From the NCBI GenBank assembly GCA_018873245.2, contig JAEMBT020000006.1:7027855-7091854 (forward strand): 64,000 bases of DNA. The letters run 5' to 3'. Source of the stretch: Archegozetes longisetosus (taxonomy: Eukaryota; Arthropoda; Arachnida; Sarcoptiformes; Trhypochthoniidae). A model generated the notes under the pieces. It was not told the DNA's origin. It saw only the letters and a list, made by a program, of their open reading frames with translations, and ran no database searches. The first letter of the stretch is position 1. Every line of letters begins with the position of its first letter. Positions 12,888-25,708 of the stretch are shown here, piece after piece. The translations under genes were made by a program, and so were the position numbers.

Positions 12888-14626
12888 CTGTTCGGAAAAA
12901 CCAGATGTTAATCCTTTACGTAAAAACAAGTTGTCACAAATTCATGTGACAACAAATAAGTTTTTCCAGCTTTATTTTTTTTGTTATTGAATTCTTCCTA
13001 AAATGACTTATATAAATGAATTTTAAAACAGATTTTCGTGCCTCATTTTTGATACATTAGTGTACTGGAGGTAAAAGAGCTACAGCTAATGTTTTATCGA
13101 CATGACTGCATGCAGTATAGGCGTCAAATAAAATGAAAGTTAGGAACGTTCTGTAGTAGTTTTATTAGTAAATTTTCCTATAGTATTGCATTTACAAGAA
13201 TGCATGAACGAGTGTTGCATCAATAAGACTTGCAAAAAGCTTTATTCCACTAAGTTCTGTGATATACAGGTATTGGGATTTCTGGTGCTATGCCGCAAAC
13301 ATAATTTCAAGGAGTACAAATGCTGTTTCATTTTTGTGACTTAATGAAAAACCAAGCCCTACGTGACAATATTCAATAATATCGTTGAACACTATATTAT
13401 TCAAAATTCATACCAAGAAATTCATGACTAAAAAATCAAGACTCATGAATAATTGAGAGTTTGTATAACTACAAAATACATGCAAACAAGCCGAAATTAA
13501 TATTCTTCGGGTCAGTACCATTATGTGCCATCCATAATGTTATTCAATTGGAGACAACACACAATAGCACTGACAAAACGTATTGCACCCTCTCCACAAC
13601 AAAAGTCATAATAGATAAAATGTAATGCACTTCGTCTTTCAATTTTTCGTTTTAAAATGCATTAGTTTAGAAAACTATTTCTCATTTCAACTCAATCGAT
13701 CTACTTGTTATTTGAACTTTTGGCTTCGTAAACAAGAGACAATTTCTTCAAGTGTTTTTATGTTTTATTGTCAGAACAAAAAAACTAATTCAAATGTTCA
13801 GTCAGTTAGAAAAAGAGGGCTTCAACTTGATGAATTTCACAAGATTATAGGATAAAAGTAATCTTTAACGAAGAATCTAAATCTACAAAGTTCTATCTGT
13901 TGTCGTTTGCCCCATAGAATTACTTTAATAAATCACACCAAATTGCGACTTAATCGAATGAAAACGTAAGTAATCACAAGAGGTCATGAAAAATATTTTC
14001 AGAGCGTATTTTTAATGTAGAATTCAAGAATCGAGCTTATTTCATTCTATCTATTATAGTTTTCCTGCGGATAAGGCTACGATGTTAATTTCGGACCCTA
14101 TATATGAATGCAATTACTCCCAAAATATTCAGAGAAACCAACATTAAATCTGACCTAACTCTCCGGGTGAAAAATTCCTTTCGCTCCAGTGTTGTTAATT
14201 AAACTTTTATTTTAATTAAATAACGAATAGAACTGTAAATTTTTATACAGATACTGCGCTTCTCTCAGAATACTAGTAATTAGATTCTTAATAATGCACT
14301 TATTCCGGATACAGTGAACGGATTGGTGAAGCCAAAGCGTTCACTATAGCTGGAATTCACTACAAACGATCACATTGAAATGTTAACTATAAAGCCTAAT
14401 TTCAGATTATTCACTCTCTAATAGCTATATAAAAGCTAAAATAGCAAAATTCAACTAATTCACAGGAAGTGTGACCCTAAACCAGTAACTTCGAGAATCT
14501 TTGGTGATTTTCTATAAACTTGAGAAGAGCTTACTACAGCCGTACAATCAGATAAAAAAGTATGTCAAAATGTGCACTCAAAAAAAAGTCAATAAGAGAT
14601 GAACCGGATAAATAGTGTTCCCAGAT

Positions 14627-14644
14627 GTCAGCGATTTCGCTGAC
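14627..14644. repeat. Perfect 8-bp inverted repeat GTCAGCGA/TCGCTGAC
   Basis: GTCAGCGA and its exact reverse complement are separated by two bases. The core GTCAGCG recurs in tandem 33 bp downstream. Confidence 0.7.
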
Positions 14645-14676
14645 AGTCCGCGTTTTAGACTCCCGATTTTGATGAG

Positions 14677-14704
14677 GTCAGCGGTCAGCGGTCAGCGGTC
14701 ATCG
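14677..14704 (+). repeat. Tandem repeat of GTCAGCG (about four copies)
   Basis: Three exact 7-bp units and a fourth with one change (GTCATCG). The same heptamer also forms the inverted repeat at 14627, and a related TCCGCTGA occurs near 14720, so this is a small cluster of one motif in both orientations. Confidence 0.75.
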
Positions 14705-15231
14705 GATGGAGTCTCCGCTGATATTGCAATGTCAGTGGAAATGATTTTAAACTAAAATATCAAATACAGTATAATATATCTAATAATGTCTAAATCGAAA
14801 AGTTAATAAAAAAAATTCGTCAGTGACTTGAGCGATTTTTCTTTTTATTTCTGCCTTTTGTCAGCAAATGTTCCTGACAAAAGTCGGCAGAGTTACGAAT
14901 GAGGGAAAGATTGAATAAATAATCTTGCCATATTATTTTGATAAATATTATTCTTACGGTGAGTCAAATTTCGAAGTTTAAATTTCTTTAAGGCAAAAGT
15001 GTTTATAAGCGTTGTTCATGAACTTTTTACCAGTAAAACGATTAATGCATGCAAAAGTTCATTATTTTGCTTTGCCATAAGTCAGACCTAAACTTAAGTT
15101 TATAAAAGTTTTCAAAATCTTAATTACTCAAATATTAAAGTGATCCCCAAGTATGTATTATGCGTGAAAAAGCTCTATTTAATGTATAGTTTATTACCCG
15201 ATTGTACACTTTTATTACGTGTTCTATGGGA

Positions 15232-15311
15232 TGAGTGCTACGTCCGGAGCAATGTATTCGCTATGACCGGATTTTTACTATAAGCGAGTTCGCTATATCC
15301 GGGGTAGACTG
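15232..15311 (-). mobile_element. Solo end of a Tigger/pogo-like DNA transposon
   Basis: Read on the minus strand from 15311 the sequence begins CAGTCTACCCCGGATATAGC and continues with spaced repeats of the type GCGAACTCGCTTATAG and CCGGTCATAGCGAAT. This alternation of TATA(A)GCGAA blocks after a CAGTC start is characteristic of Tigger/pogo terminal regions as I know them. The opposite end and any transposase are not visible, so it is a fragment. Confidence 0.5.
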
Positions 15312-15656
15312 CAACATAGGAAAATAATTTCATAGAATCAATATTTACTCTATAGAGCTATATTATTCGCAAAATTAGACTGAGATAAGGCTTCCTGATC
15401 TGATGCTAACTTATTTCTGTTTTTCACGAATTATTCAATTACTTCGATTTACTCCTTTTATGTTTTCATCATTCTTCTAAGTCATACAGTTGAGAATGAT
15501 TTTAATTTGTTATAGTCTCAATTCTCATCTGTTTATTCTGCGATAATCTTATCAAAACTTAAACACTAATGAAAGTTAGTAAGAATTATTTCAGCATCAA
15601 TTACGACGATTTAGGGCCTTAAGCATTGTAGATCCACAGGGACTCCACTATTATTC

Positions 15657-16071
15657 GCTATTAGCGTTGGCAGAGATACGTGTACAGTATCATGATGTAA
15701 AATATAGTATAATACATGCAAAATACACCAGGCCACGTATGCGTCAGTGCATTTTTCAATTACTATCACCTATATTTTAGTTAAATCAAATGATTTTTCA
15801 TAAAGAATTGGTTTGGAAGTCTTGAAATGATAGAAGAGAGATCTAAATATTGATAACTAGCCTAGGTAAAACGTGATAAAAGGCTTCATACAACAACCCT
15901 ACAACTCTAATTTGGAGAAGGGCGGCTGGGCGGCCAGGCTAAACCACCATATACTACATGAATATCAAAAAGCTATAGAAAAGTAGATGTATTATACATA
16001 ATTATTCATGTATAATAGAGTATAATATATGTTCGAAAATTTTCTTCGTGTATTTTGCCAACGCTATTTGC
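15657..16071. mobile_element. Candidate 415-bp MITE with diverged terminal inverted repeats
   Basis: The left end GCTATTAGCGTTGGCAGAG (15657) is matched in inverted orientation by GCAAATAGCGTTGGCAAAAT (reverse complement of the 16071 end). About 19 of 25 positions agree. The interior is AT-rich, non-coding, and has TATAATACATG-like sequence near both ends. No clear target-site duplication was seen. Confidence 0.35.
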
Positions 16072-19000
16072 CATATGAGTGTGATTTGTAGTTCTGAGTC
16101 CAAAAACTTTTACCGATTTAAAAAATTCAGAAATCTTTTACTGTTATATTTTTTAGCAAAATCTTTCAGTACAGTACCTCGTGTTACGAATCGACTAATC
16201 CTTAACTTTTAATTTAATTTTTAAATGTTTAGACACTAAAGGAATGGGCTTTGAGAACGAATTGGCAGTTTTGTTACTATTTCTAATAGGATTTGGTTAG
16301 AGCTTAATCAGGGATGTATGCCAACAGAAAATCTTTCTTACATTTAACTTGATCTGATGATAATTTTATTTAAATCAAATTTAAAGTTGAAACTTAAACA
16401 TTTTTCTGTAACTATTCTAGCGATAGGCCATAACTCGAATTGAAAATAGCTGGGTATTAGTCGATAAGACTCTGGTATAGCAATAGTACATTGTTTTACT
16501 TCTCAATTTAACGCACATCAACGACTAATTCTAGCTTTCAAATTGCCACAAGACATAAATCATATTTTGGGAGATACTTTTATCTTCAGTAGAAAGAAAA
16601 ATACGATGGAATCATGAAGAGATTGGTTACTCTCTTTTGATCACATTGAGCTTAGATTTGATATAAATTTCTAGAAGTACTCTTATACTACTTCACCATT
16701 CATAATGAATGAGTTATCTTCCCAATCAAACTTTTGATGGAAATGAAGCAGCTAACATACTTTATTATTTGTTGCATATCTTATTGTGGGTCAAGCCAAA
16801 CAAATATAAGCACGAAAATGTAATTTTTTCTTTATTATCCAGAATGGTATAGATAAGAAAAGAAATTAACTAATCGATCTTAAACAATGGACTCAGAATC
16901 TTCAATACTTTTAATGTTTTTACGCAAGTATAAGTCAACTGTTCTAAAAGTCTAATTATAATTTATCATTGCCTTACTGCTCGTTTTATATCTTCATATT
17001 GAAATGGTTTATTTGATGTTTTTTTCTCTTTGTGCACTACTAGTATTTTCTTCATTAGTATATAAATGAAATTAATGTAATTTGCAAATTAGTGTAAAAT
17101 GTGTCATTCTTAATTAGTCAAAGGAACGAGTTTCAAACTTAATCAATAGAACTTGATTTAGTATTAATCGAAACGAATTACCGATTCTATTATTATTGCT
17201 TTTAGTTTACTTTAGGTTATTTCTGTGTAATATAACATTAAGCTATAGAGCAGTTTAGCAAAATTCATGTAGAATTCATACACTTTTATACTGCTTTGAG
17301 CGAACTTTGTAGCTCAACTAATATATATATGTAAGCTTCATAACAGTAAAAGTTATAATGATACTATTCTTTGTCATTTTAGTTGAATAGTTTAACGTGA
17401 CTTCTACACTGCTTCTCATAAAAAGACTGGAGTCAGTAGAGAGTTCAGGAAAACAATCAACTCAATTTCATGCACATTAAAATTCTATTATTGTTGACAG
17501 AATTAATTATCTAAAAAAGATGTCATCAAGTTTGTATTACTATTCGAATTTCATTTTTTCATTGTAATATCAATTAGACAATAATTGTTTATGGGCTTTA
17601 GTTACAAATATGTCATATTTGTTAAATTGAGTGAAATATGAATCAAAATCAAAATGCTTCGAATACAGTTAAGCTCTAAGGCTTTTATCAATACGCATCT
17701 AGAAAAGTTATTGAATGAACTTCATTTATAAATGCATTTGTTGGATATCTTGATCCAATACCGAATTGAGCTACGCAACGAAGGTAAGTAAGTTATATCA
17801 CATATAGAAAGTCTGAGCTAATTTATTCTCCAACTGTGTTAAGAATATATATCATGTTTTAAGGGAACGCAATTAGTGATAAGACAAAGATAATGTAAGT
17901 AAATGATCAATTGAATCTAACTTTATATTCTGTATTGTATATTCCTATATTCATACAGTATGATAATTCGTGTTTATGAAATTCATACTGAATCAATACC
18001 ATAACAATAAATTCTATTCGTATCAAGAGTTTGCTCGTTAGTCTTCTAATAAATAAATATAAGCCACAACTTTTCAAATCTATTTTAGTTAGAAGTTCAT
18101 ACTTGTTAAGTCGTATAAATCATTCAGATTTGTGACAAGAGCTAAAATGTTTCAAAATCTTTTTTCAATACATATTTAAAAAATAGTGAAATGAAATGTT
18201 GAAAAGTGTATCTCTAAAAGGATGTAAACTATATTTAGTTATAAATATGCGCATAAATGAATTTGATAAATAGTTAGCCAAAGTTTAAGGAACTAAAACA
18301 GTTATGATTTGAATAATTAATAATTTGATAAAGTCAAGTCAAACTGCACTCAAACTGCACATTTGACTAATGTTTTAAAACTGTATTTCCTCTAAACCGA
18401 GAAACTCTTAATTGACCCTAAAATATGAATAAGGATATGCAATATTTATTTGAAAAGAGAATCTCATTCATAACTAACATCTAATTTTAGCATTGAATTA
18501 AATTTAAATTGAAAGTAGATCAACTGACAAAGGGAGTGAGGCTCAAATCAATTGATAGTTTAGTATTAATCAGTTATCAAAATAAGAAATCAAATCGTTT
18601 GCTAAAAAGCGTCATTTAAGGGGTAAAAACTCTTATCCAATTGATTATCAGTTGATTTGAATTACTTTCTAAAAATGTTTAATAAATGGATCGATCAAAG
18701 TAATTAAGAATAAAAAAGTTAGAATATAATTAAGTGATACCTAAATCCATCTCGAAATATCCATTTAATATGCGTATAAACTATATCGGATATGAAATAA
18801 TTATGACATAAACAGAAGACACAGACACGAAGGACACAATCTATGAAATGTGATCAGAAGTGACTATTATGTAAGTGAAGTACAGATAAGACTATTTTGT
18901 GTTACAGTTGCACCTCAACTATTAGCTATCTTTCAATATTGAAGTACCAAATGGTACAAAACGTTATGTGACTTATAGTAAACCTAAAGTAGAAAACACA

Positions 19001-19320
19001 ACAATTGAAGCCTTGCTACTCTTTTGCTATTTCTTTCTCTCACTGCCTCGTTAGGTCTGCCTCTGCAGACGTTTGTATACTTAATGCAGAGAACCGCTAA
19101 AAATCAATTGCAAGTCAAAACATCGATACAGTCCTGAACTCTATCGGCATGAGTAATAAACTCACAGACAACGAAAGTGTGCTTTTCTAGAACATTAACT
19201 CACTCCACGCCTAACATAATACTTCTCTTCAATTGTATTGTTAGTATTCACTACTTTTTAATCAAAGTTAATTCAATTTTTCAATTTGTTTGGTATTAAT
19301 CGAAATCAACAACAGAAACA

Positions 19321-21924
19321 ATGTTTCAATTTGGAGGAGCGCCACAAATATTAGTATTAAGTAATTGATTATTATTTTGTTTGAATGTATTTTTAATCAA
19401 TTTAATGACTGTTTCAATTGGTGTTTAGGTCAGAACACGAAACGTGAATCTGGACGTAAAGTGCAATTAGAGAATGTGAAGGCAGCCAAAGCCATCGCTG
19501 ATGTCATTCGAACTTGTTTAGGACCACGTTCTATGCTTAAGGTATACTATCATAAGACATGTTTTTCGGACTGATTTAAGTCACATTACCATTCACTGCT
19601 TTATATTTCCATATATGGATATCAAACCATTTTTTAGCCTTCATTCACAGCTAACACTTTTATTAGTTGAACACATTGATTGAATGATTGATTAATTGTT
19701 TTACTTAACTTAATTTGATGTAAAAATGAAAAATAGTGCTTTTGCTATTCAAAGACTGAATAAAGCGTGAAGACTAATGAGAAAGTTGAGAAACAAGCCA
19801 CAGACAATTTCATAACTAATTAATTGATATACCGCTAAACAGTGTCCATAAGTAGACACTATTTTATTACATTCATTAAACCAATTAAAACAAGCGAAAC
19901 TTGAGTAAAACAAGATTACTGATCCGAACACAACCGATCACTTCTTATAATTTGACTTTATTTGTCGTTAAAGATGTTGATGAATCCAATGGGAAGTATC
20001 GTAATGACAAACGATGGAAATGCGATCTTACGTGAGATTACTGTCAAACATCCAGCCGCAAAGACTATGATCGAAATTAGTCGAACTCAAGATGAAGAAG
20101 TTGGCGATGGAACTACTTCTGTTATAATTCTAGCAGGAGAGCTATTATCAGTCGCACAACCATTTCTCGAGCAAAACATTCACCCAACTATTATTATTAG
20201 TGCATACCGTCAGGCATTAGAAGATATGCTTAACATTTTAAGGGACAATATCGCTTTTCCTATTAATGTCAACAATGAAGAAGAAGTTCTTAACTTAATT
20301 AAGAGTTGCATCGGCACTAAGATTCTTGGAAAATTGTAATGCACTCTTGTCTTTTGATTATTCAATTATATTAATATTTTATTTTTCGATAAAGGGGAGA
20401 CTTTGCGTGTAAGCTTGCACTACAAGCAGTTAAGACTGTTTTTATAGAAGAAAATGGACGAAAAGAGATTGATATTAAGAAGTATGCTAAAGTAGAGAAG
20501 GTTCCGGGTAGTTCGATCGAAGAATCTCAGGTTTTGAGTGGAATAATGTTGAACAAAGATGTGACACATGCTAAAATGAGAAGGTTTGTTAAGACAAAGA
20601 GTATCAGTATATCAGTTTTTTAAGGTATCAATATTTCTCTCGTAGACGTATTGAAAATCCAAGAATTTTACTTTTGGACTGTGGTTTGGAATATAAGAAG
20701 GGAGAAAGTCAGGTATGATATTAACTTGTTTATATAATGCTCATTTCATTTATGTCATGTTGTTTCAATACATTGTTTTTTGTTGATAGACTGATATTGA
20801 AATCTTGAAAGAGGATGACTTCACACGTTTACTTAAAATTGAAGAAGAGTTCATCCAAAAGATGTGTGAAGACATTGTTAGATTCAAGCCTGATCTAGTG
20901 GTGACCGAAAAAGGAATTTCTGATTTGGCCCAACATTATTTAGTTAAGGCCAACATTACATGTATTCGTCGTGTAAAGAAAACTGATAACAATCGAATCG
21001 CGAGAGCGAGTGGTGCAACGATTGTCTTTCGAACTGATGAAATTAGAGAAGAAGATATTGGACTTCAGGCAGGACTGTTCGAAGTTAAAAAAATTGGTGA
21101 CGAGTATGTGCTGACTTGACTGACTCACATCTTTATTTGCTTGTCTTGATTGCAATTGAATTAATATATGAATTGATATATTTTGATTTTAGGTACTTTA
21201 GCTTTATAACTGAATGCAAGAACCCGAAAGCATGTACAATCTTATTGCGTGGCGCGAGTAAAGACATGCTCAACGAAATAGAGAGGAATTTACAGGACGC
21301 TATGTCTGTGGCCCGAAACATATACATTGACCCATTCATACTCCCTGGCGGAGGAGCTGTTGAAATGGCTGTTGGAAAAGTAATATTTCTTAAGCTTCTG
21401 CTCAGTTTTTTGAACGTTGATTTCAACTTAAAATGTTTACTTTAATTCAGATATTGAATGAGAGAGCCAAGAACCTAACTGGTGTCCACCAATGGCCGTA
21501 TAAAGCTATACCAAAAGCTCTGGAAGTAATACCACGAACTTTGATACAAAACTGCGGTGGAGACACTATTAGAACTTTGACTGCATTGCGTGCAAAACAC
21601 GCCACAACTTCAGCCGATAATAAGACATGGGGTATTAATGGAGAAACTGGAGAATTAGCAGATGTCTCTAAATTAGGTATTTGGGAACCACTGTCTGTCA
21701 AAGTGCAGGCTTACAAAACAGCAATCGAGGTATCATCTGATAGAAAATATGTTTCATATTCAGTCTTAAAACTATTTTATTTCAATTAATAGACAGCTAT
21801 TTTGTTGCTTCGAATCGATGATATCGTGTCGGGTTCTAAGAAGAGGGACCAAATTGAGAAAGAGAAACAAGCCGAGCGTAACAAAACTGCTGAACCGACC
21901 GAAGAATCAGTAAAAGATGACTAA
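19321..21924 (+). CDS. CCT3: T-complex protein 1 subunit gamma (CCT3 chaperonin)
   Basis: Nine exons: 19321..19360, 19429..19541, 19974..20335, 20395..20583, 20646..20712, 20790..21103, 21193..21379, 21451..21729 and 21793..21924. They give 560 residues against about 545 in vertebrates. All phases agree. The gamma-subunit start LVLSQNTKRESGRKVQ, the ATPase motif GDGTTS (about residue 95), TEKGISDLAQHYL in the apical domain, KTDNNRIARASGA and the RTLIQNCGG and WGINGETGELAD blocks of the C-terminal equatorial domain are all present and uninterrupted. The protein is one of eight subunits of the cytosolic TRiC/CCT ring that folds actin and tubulin. The first coding exon holds only 13 codons. The C-terminus is charged and slightly longer than usual (QIEKEKQAERNKTAEP). 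Confidence 0.97.
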
Positions 21925-21980
21925 TTTAATTATGAAACAATTCCTAATGTATTGCATTATATGAATAATTCATATCTTTT

Positions 21981-21990
21981 AATAAATAAA
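21981..21990 (+). terminator. Overlapping polyadenylation signals of CCT3
   Basis: Two overlapping AATAAA hexamers lie 57 bp after the CCT3 stop codon. Confidence 0.7.
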
Positions 21991-22143
21991 ATTTGTTATT
22001 AACCAATTTTACATGGCATTTATTTGCATTAGCTCAATTGAATTTTAATCATAGTTTGAATCAAAAAGGAATGAAACAAAGTTTTATGAGTGGTAATAAC
22101 ATTGAAAAAAAGAAAAAAGTTGCTGATCAGCAAAATAGTATTG

Positions 22144-22215
22144 AGGTCCCACCGAGATTTGAACTCGGATCGCTGGATTCAGAGTCCAGAGTGCTAACCA
22201 TTACACCATGGGACC
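22144..22215 (-). tRNA. tRNA-Gln (anticodon CTG)
   Basis: The minus strand folds into a full cloverleaf of 72 nt. The acceptor stem is GGTCCCA paired with TGGGACC, the D arm contains TGTAATGGTTAGCA, and the anticodon arm CTGGA-CTCTGAA-TCCAG has anticodon CTG. The T arm is CCGAGTTCAAATCTCGG with box B GTTCAAATC. The discriminator base is T and no CCA is encoded, as expected in eukaryotes. Long T runs about 20-35 bp downstream on the minus strand would terminate RNA polymerase III. It sits between the 3' ends of CCT3 and the nicotinamide riboside kinase gene. Confidence 0.96.
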
Positions 22216-22376
22216 AGTTATTAAGTAGGTGCCATTAATGACTATGCTTCACTATTTTTTAACTAAATGTATCAAATTTCTGAATATTAGGCAAAATTCT
22301 ATTGATAAATACCAATTAGTTCTAGATAAATCGTATTATGAACTTTAATCTTGAACCTTATAAAACTTGATTAGAA

Positions 22377-22382
22377 TTTATT
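22377..22382 (-). terminator. Polyadenylation signal of the nicotinamide riboside kinase gene
   Basis: TTTATT on the plus strand is AATAAA on the minus strand, 36 bp after the stop codon. Confidence 0.6.
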
Positions 22383-22418
22383 CATTTCTAGGTATTGAAA
22401 TGTTACAAAAAATAATTT

Positions 22419-23378
22419 TTATGAAGATATACTTTTAATAGCGGTTTCATATACGTTCTCGGGGTCCAAACTGCCATCTAAAAAAACTAATAGAAAATGA
22501 TTGAGACAATATTAATTTAAATGGAAGGTGACCAACACTTCAAGATTTCTCTTATCACCAAAATAAACTGAATCTAATCATAAAAGTTCTAGAATTTCTT
22601 AATTTGATGATTTGAGCCAGACTTTGGTCACCTTTGACTTGAATTAGAGTTTTGAACAAAATGTATTAATACTGATGTGATTATTGCTATGAATGGTTAG
22701 CATGTCTTGTTTATTCTTCAAGTACATGGGCCAAATCCAACCATCAAAATATCCCTTTGGGTCTCTGGGTAAATATTGTCTGCGTTCCCTTCTCGCAAAG
22801 CACTCCTCTTTTTCAAGTGTGATAAAATATTTCTTCTCACAGAGATCTGATATCGGTCTGATTGCAATTACAGTTTACATTAGTTAATTTCCTATTCAAA
22901 TGTGTAAACAAACTTAATCTAACTTATAGTTAAATATGAGATGTCCTTCAATTATCAGAAATGCTGAATCGTTAGGCGGTCCTTTATCAAGAGTTTGTTG
23001 TACAGCACGAGTGAATGCCTCCCAATTGACACTCACCATACTCTCCCAATTCTGATGTCTTACTGTGGGACTCAGGTCAACCCATTCATGGTGTGGATCG
23101 TCTTCGAGCTAAGCGATTGTTAATTTTAGGTTAGATATCAAGTTGAAAGCAAGCAAGACATTTAAATTTACTCGAAAGAAATCATCCTGATTTATAAGAA
23201 TGCTATCCGTGTATTTCTCCATTAATTTTAATGCTAATGTTGTCTTTCCACCGCAGGTCACTCTAGAATTAAATATTTGCGGTCAGGAGTTAAATTGTAA
23301 TTTTGATAATATTAAATCAAAATCTAACACTAGTGTAATCATATACCCTGATATTCCAATGACTCTCCATTTAGCCAT
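22419..23378 (-). CDS. NMRK: Nicotinamide riboside kinase (NMRK/NRK)
   Basis: Five exons: 23378..23347, 23262..23172, 23108..22924, 22857..22673 and 22486..22419, giving 186 residues with agreeing phases; human NMRK1 has 199. The enzyme phosphorylates nicotinamide riboside to NMN in NAD salvage. Visible motifs are the Walker A loop GVTCGGKTT (residues 11-19), the catalytic-region INQDDFF (34-40), the Walker B-like block LIIEGHLIFNY, the lid-region arginines in EECFARRERRQY, and the family block DPKGYFDGWIWPMYL, which closely resembles NMRK1. The C-terminus ends with FLDGSLDPENV. Short open frames on the other strand across the fourth exon are shadows. No regulatory site was seen. Confidence 0.92.
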
Positions 23379-24286
23379 TTTAGTAGTTAAATAAACATTG
23401 AAAAAGTAATTTTTTTATACAAAAGTGTCACCACACTTTATAACCATGTGTTGAACGAATGCTTCACTTGTTATTAATAGGTAGAGATTATCAAGTTTAT
23501 AATGACTGATATTAACTGCAAAATAAAACAACTAATTCATTCTTAAAACAGATTCATTTGTCAGTATTTGTTCTGTTGAAATTCGACTTTAACCTTACTA
23601 ATAAGTTACCAAGGAATGGATTCCTTTCTCGACATTTTCACAACAAACTTAATAAAGTGTCAGAACTATGAAGTCGAACATTTTTCAAATGCTTTCAACT
23701 AAGACCAGAAATTGCTAAATTGATTGATTTATATAATACAGTCAATCTTGTTTACAGTGAATGCTATACCAAATAAAATTGCTTAAATCTGATTCCTAAA
23801 CTAAATTCTAATTTGAAGTAAAAAGTTTTCTACCATAGTCATAGATTCAAATTCATAGATAATATTGACAGTAAGACAACACTAATAATCTAAAACCAAA
23901 ACTAAAGTTTTACATGCAGATTATCTGTTTCTCGAGAGTTCAAAATAAGCACTTATCAAATAAATTGATAAACAAATGAAATTGAGCTAATAACTGGTTT
24001 TATACTTGAAGCTTTCAGAGAATTTTAGTTTTATCTAACATATAATTGGAGTTTGTTTTCAAAGCCCTTTGGAGTCTGAGCTCTACACTGAGACTCGAGT
24101 TTTTGTAGTGATTAGTCACACTGTAAACAATAAAGTCTTTGTTAGTTCAAACTGTTTATAACTGAAGTGTTTACTCAGTTATATCTTATTTGTAATGATT
24201 GAGATGTGTCTTTAATCTGTTTAGCACTTTTTGAACATAAAGAAAAGCAATAATTTCTTAATACTCATTCTTGAAATACTCCGAAA
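23379..24286. other. Intergenic stretch, divergent promoter region
   Basis: It lies between the start codons of the minus-strand nicotinamide riboside kinase and the plus-strand aspartic protease, so it should hold both promoters. It is AT-rich and I recognise no specific element in it. Confidence 0.4.
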
Positions 24287-25708
24287 ATGAAATTATTAAC
24301 AAATGTTTGTCTTTTGTTCGTATTTGTATTCAATTGTGGGAATAGCTGGCTCTTAATTGATGACAGTCCAAACGATGGTTTATTTCGAGTCCCATTACAT
24401 CGCATGCAAAGTGTGAGAAGACATTTACAAGAAGTTGGCACTTCAGTCAAGTTTGCATTGCCTTATCATCATTTAAAGCACTACAAGACAACTCTTCAGC
24501 CAATACCAGAACCGCTGTCCAACTATTTGGACGCTCAATATTACGGGGATATCACCATTGGAACTCCTGGGCAGCCATTCAAGGTTTGAACTATAATCAA
24601 ATTGTACTGAATTATAAGATTTTTTTAAAGTAAACTCAGACTTTGATAATTAATTTTAATTATAAGTTGATGAACAAAGTATTAAGCAATGCATTCACAA
24701 TCGACTTGTAAGAAAATTGATTATCAAAATGTGAGTTTCATTTTTAAAAAATAGTTTATAAGCAATCATGAATTCATACTTTAGGTGGTGTTCGATACTG
24801 GCAGCTCCAATCTCTGGATTCCCTCTAAGTCGTGCAAATGGACAAACATTGCATGTCTTTTGCACCACAAATATGACAGTTCCAAGTCCTCAACCTATAA
24901 GAAAAATGGAACCGACCTCGAGATTCGTTACGGCTCTGGAAGTATGAAAGGCTTTTTGAGCACAGATGTGGTGACCATCGGTTCGGCTGAAGTAAAGGAT
25001 CAGACTTTTGGTGAAGCGACGTCTGAACCTGGGGTCGCATTCATTGCCGCAAAGTTTGACGGAATACTTGGATTAGGCTTTGAGACCATATCAGTGGACG
25101 GCGTGCCCGTTGTGTTCAGTAATATGATAAAACAAGGATTGGTTAATGATGAAGTTTTTTCATTCTATTTGAATCGTGACACTTCTACCAGTCCAGGCGG
25201 AGAAATAATATTCGGTGGTTCTGACCCCAATCATTATAAGGGAAACTTCACTTATGTGCCAGTTGATAAGACTGGCTATTGGCAGTTCACTATGGATGGA
25301 GTGACCGTTGGAGATCAAAAGGGAGAATATTGTGCTAACGGTTGTCAGGCTATTGCTGATACCGGAACTTCGCTTATCGCCGGTCCTTCAGCTGAAATAA
25401 AAAGGCTTAACGAACAAATCGGTGCTATTCCTATAGCAATGGGAGAGTATATGATCAAATGTGAATCAGTTAATCAGTTGCCTGACATTTCATTCACTAT
25501 TGGAGGTAAAGATTTCAAGCTATCTGGTTCTCAATATGTTCTCAAAGTCTCACAATTCGGTCAAACTATGTGTGTCTCTGGTTTCATTGGACTCGACGTT
25601 CCAGCGCCGATGGGACCGCTTTGGATTCTTGGAGATGTCTTTATCGGTCCTTATTATACGGAATTCGATTACGGAAATAAGAGAATCGGGTTCGCTGAAA
25701 GTGTTTAA
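24287..25708 (+). CDS. Cathepsin D-like aspartic protease
   Basis: Two exons, 24287..24583 and 24785..25708, encode 406 residues. An N-terminal hydrophobic signal peptide ([17 protein letters not shown]) is followed by a propeptide with [11 protein letters not shown] and then the mature enzyme from about [14 protein letters not shown]. Both catalytic aspartates are present: DTGSS (Asp about 103) and DTGTS (Asp about 291), as is the flap tyrosine in RYGSGS (about 148). Two N-glycosylation sites (NGT about 140, NFT about 253) fit lysosomal targeting. Family enzymes degrade protein in lysosomes or, in blood- or tissue-feeding arthropods, in gut cells; which applies here cannot be told. The single intron falls just before the first active-site aspartate. 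Confidence 0.95.

Larger units (their letters stand above)
12888..19320. other. Long gene-free region with transposon remnants
   Basis: About 6.4 kb of AT-rich sequence between the first recovered MCTP exon and CCT3. It should hold the MCTP 5' exon(s) and promoter, which I could not locate. I see no convincing coding block. Repeat remnants concentrate at 14.6-16.1 kb and are listed separately. Confidence 0.5.
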
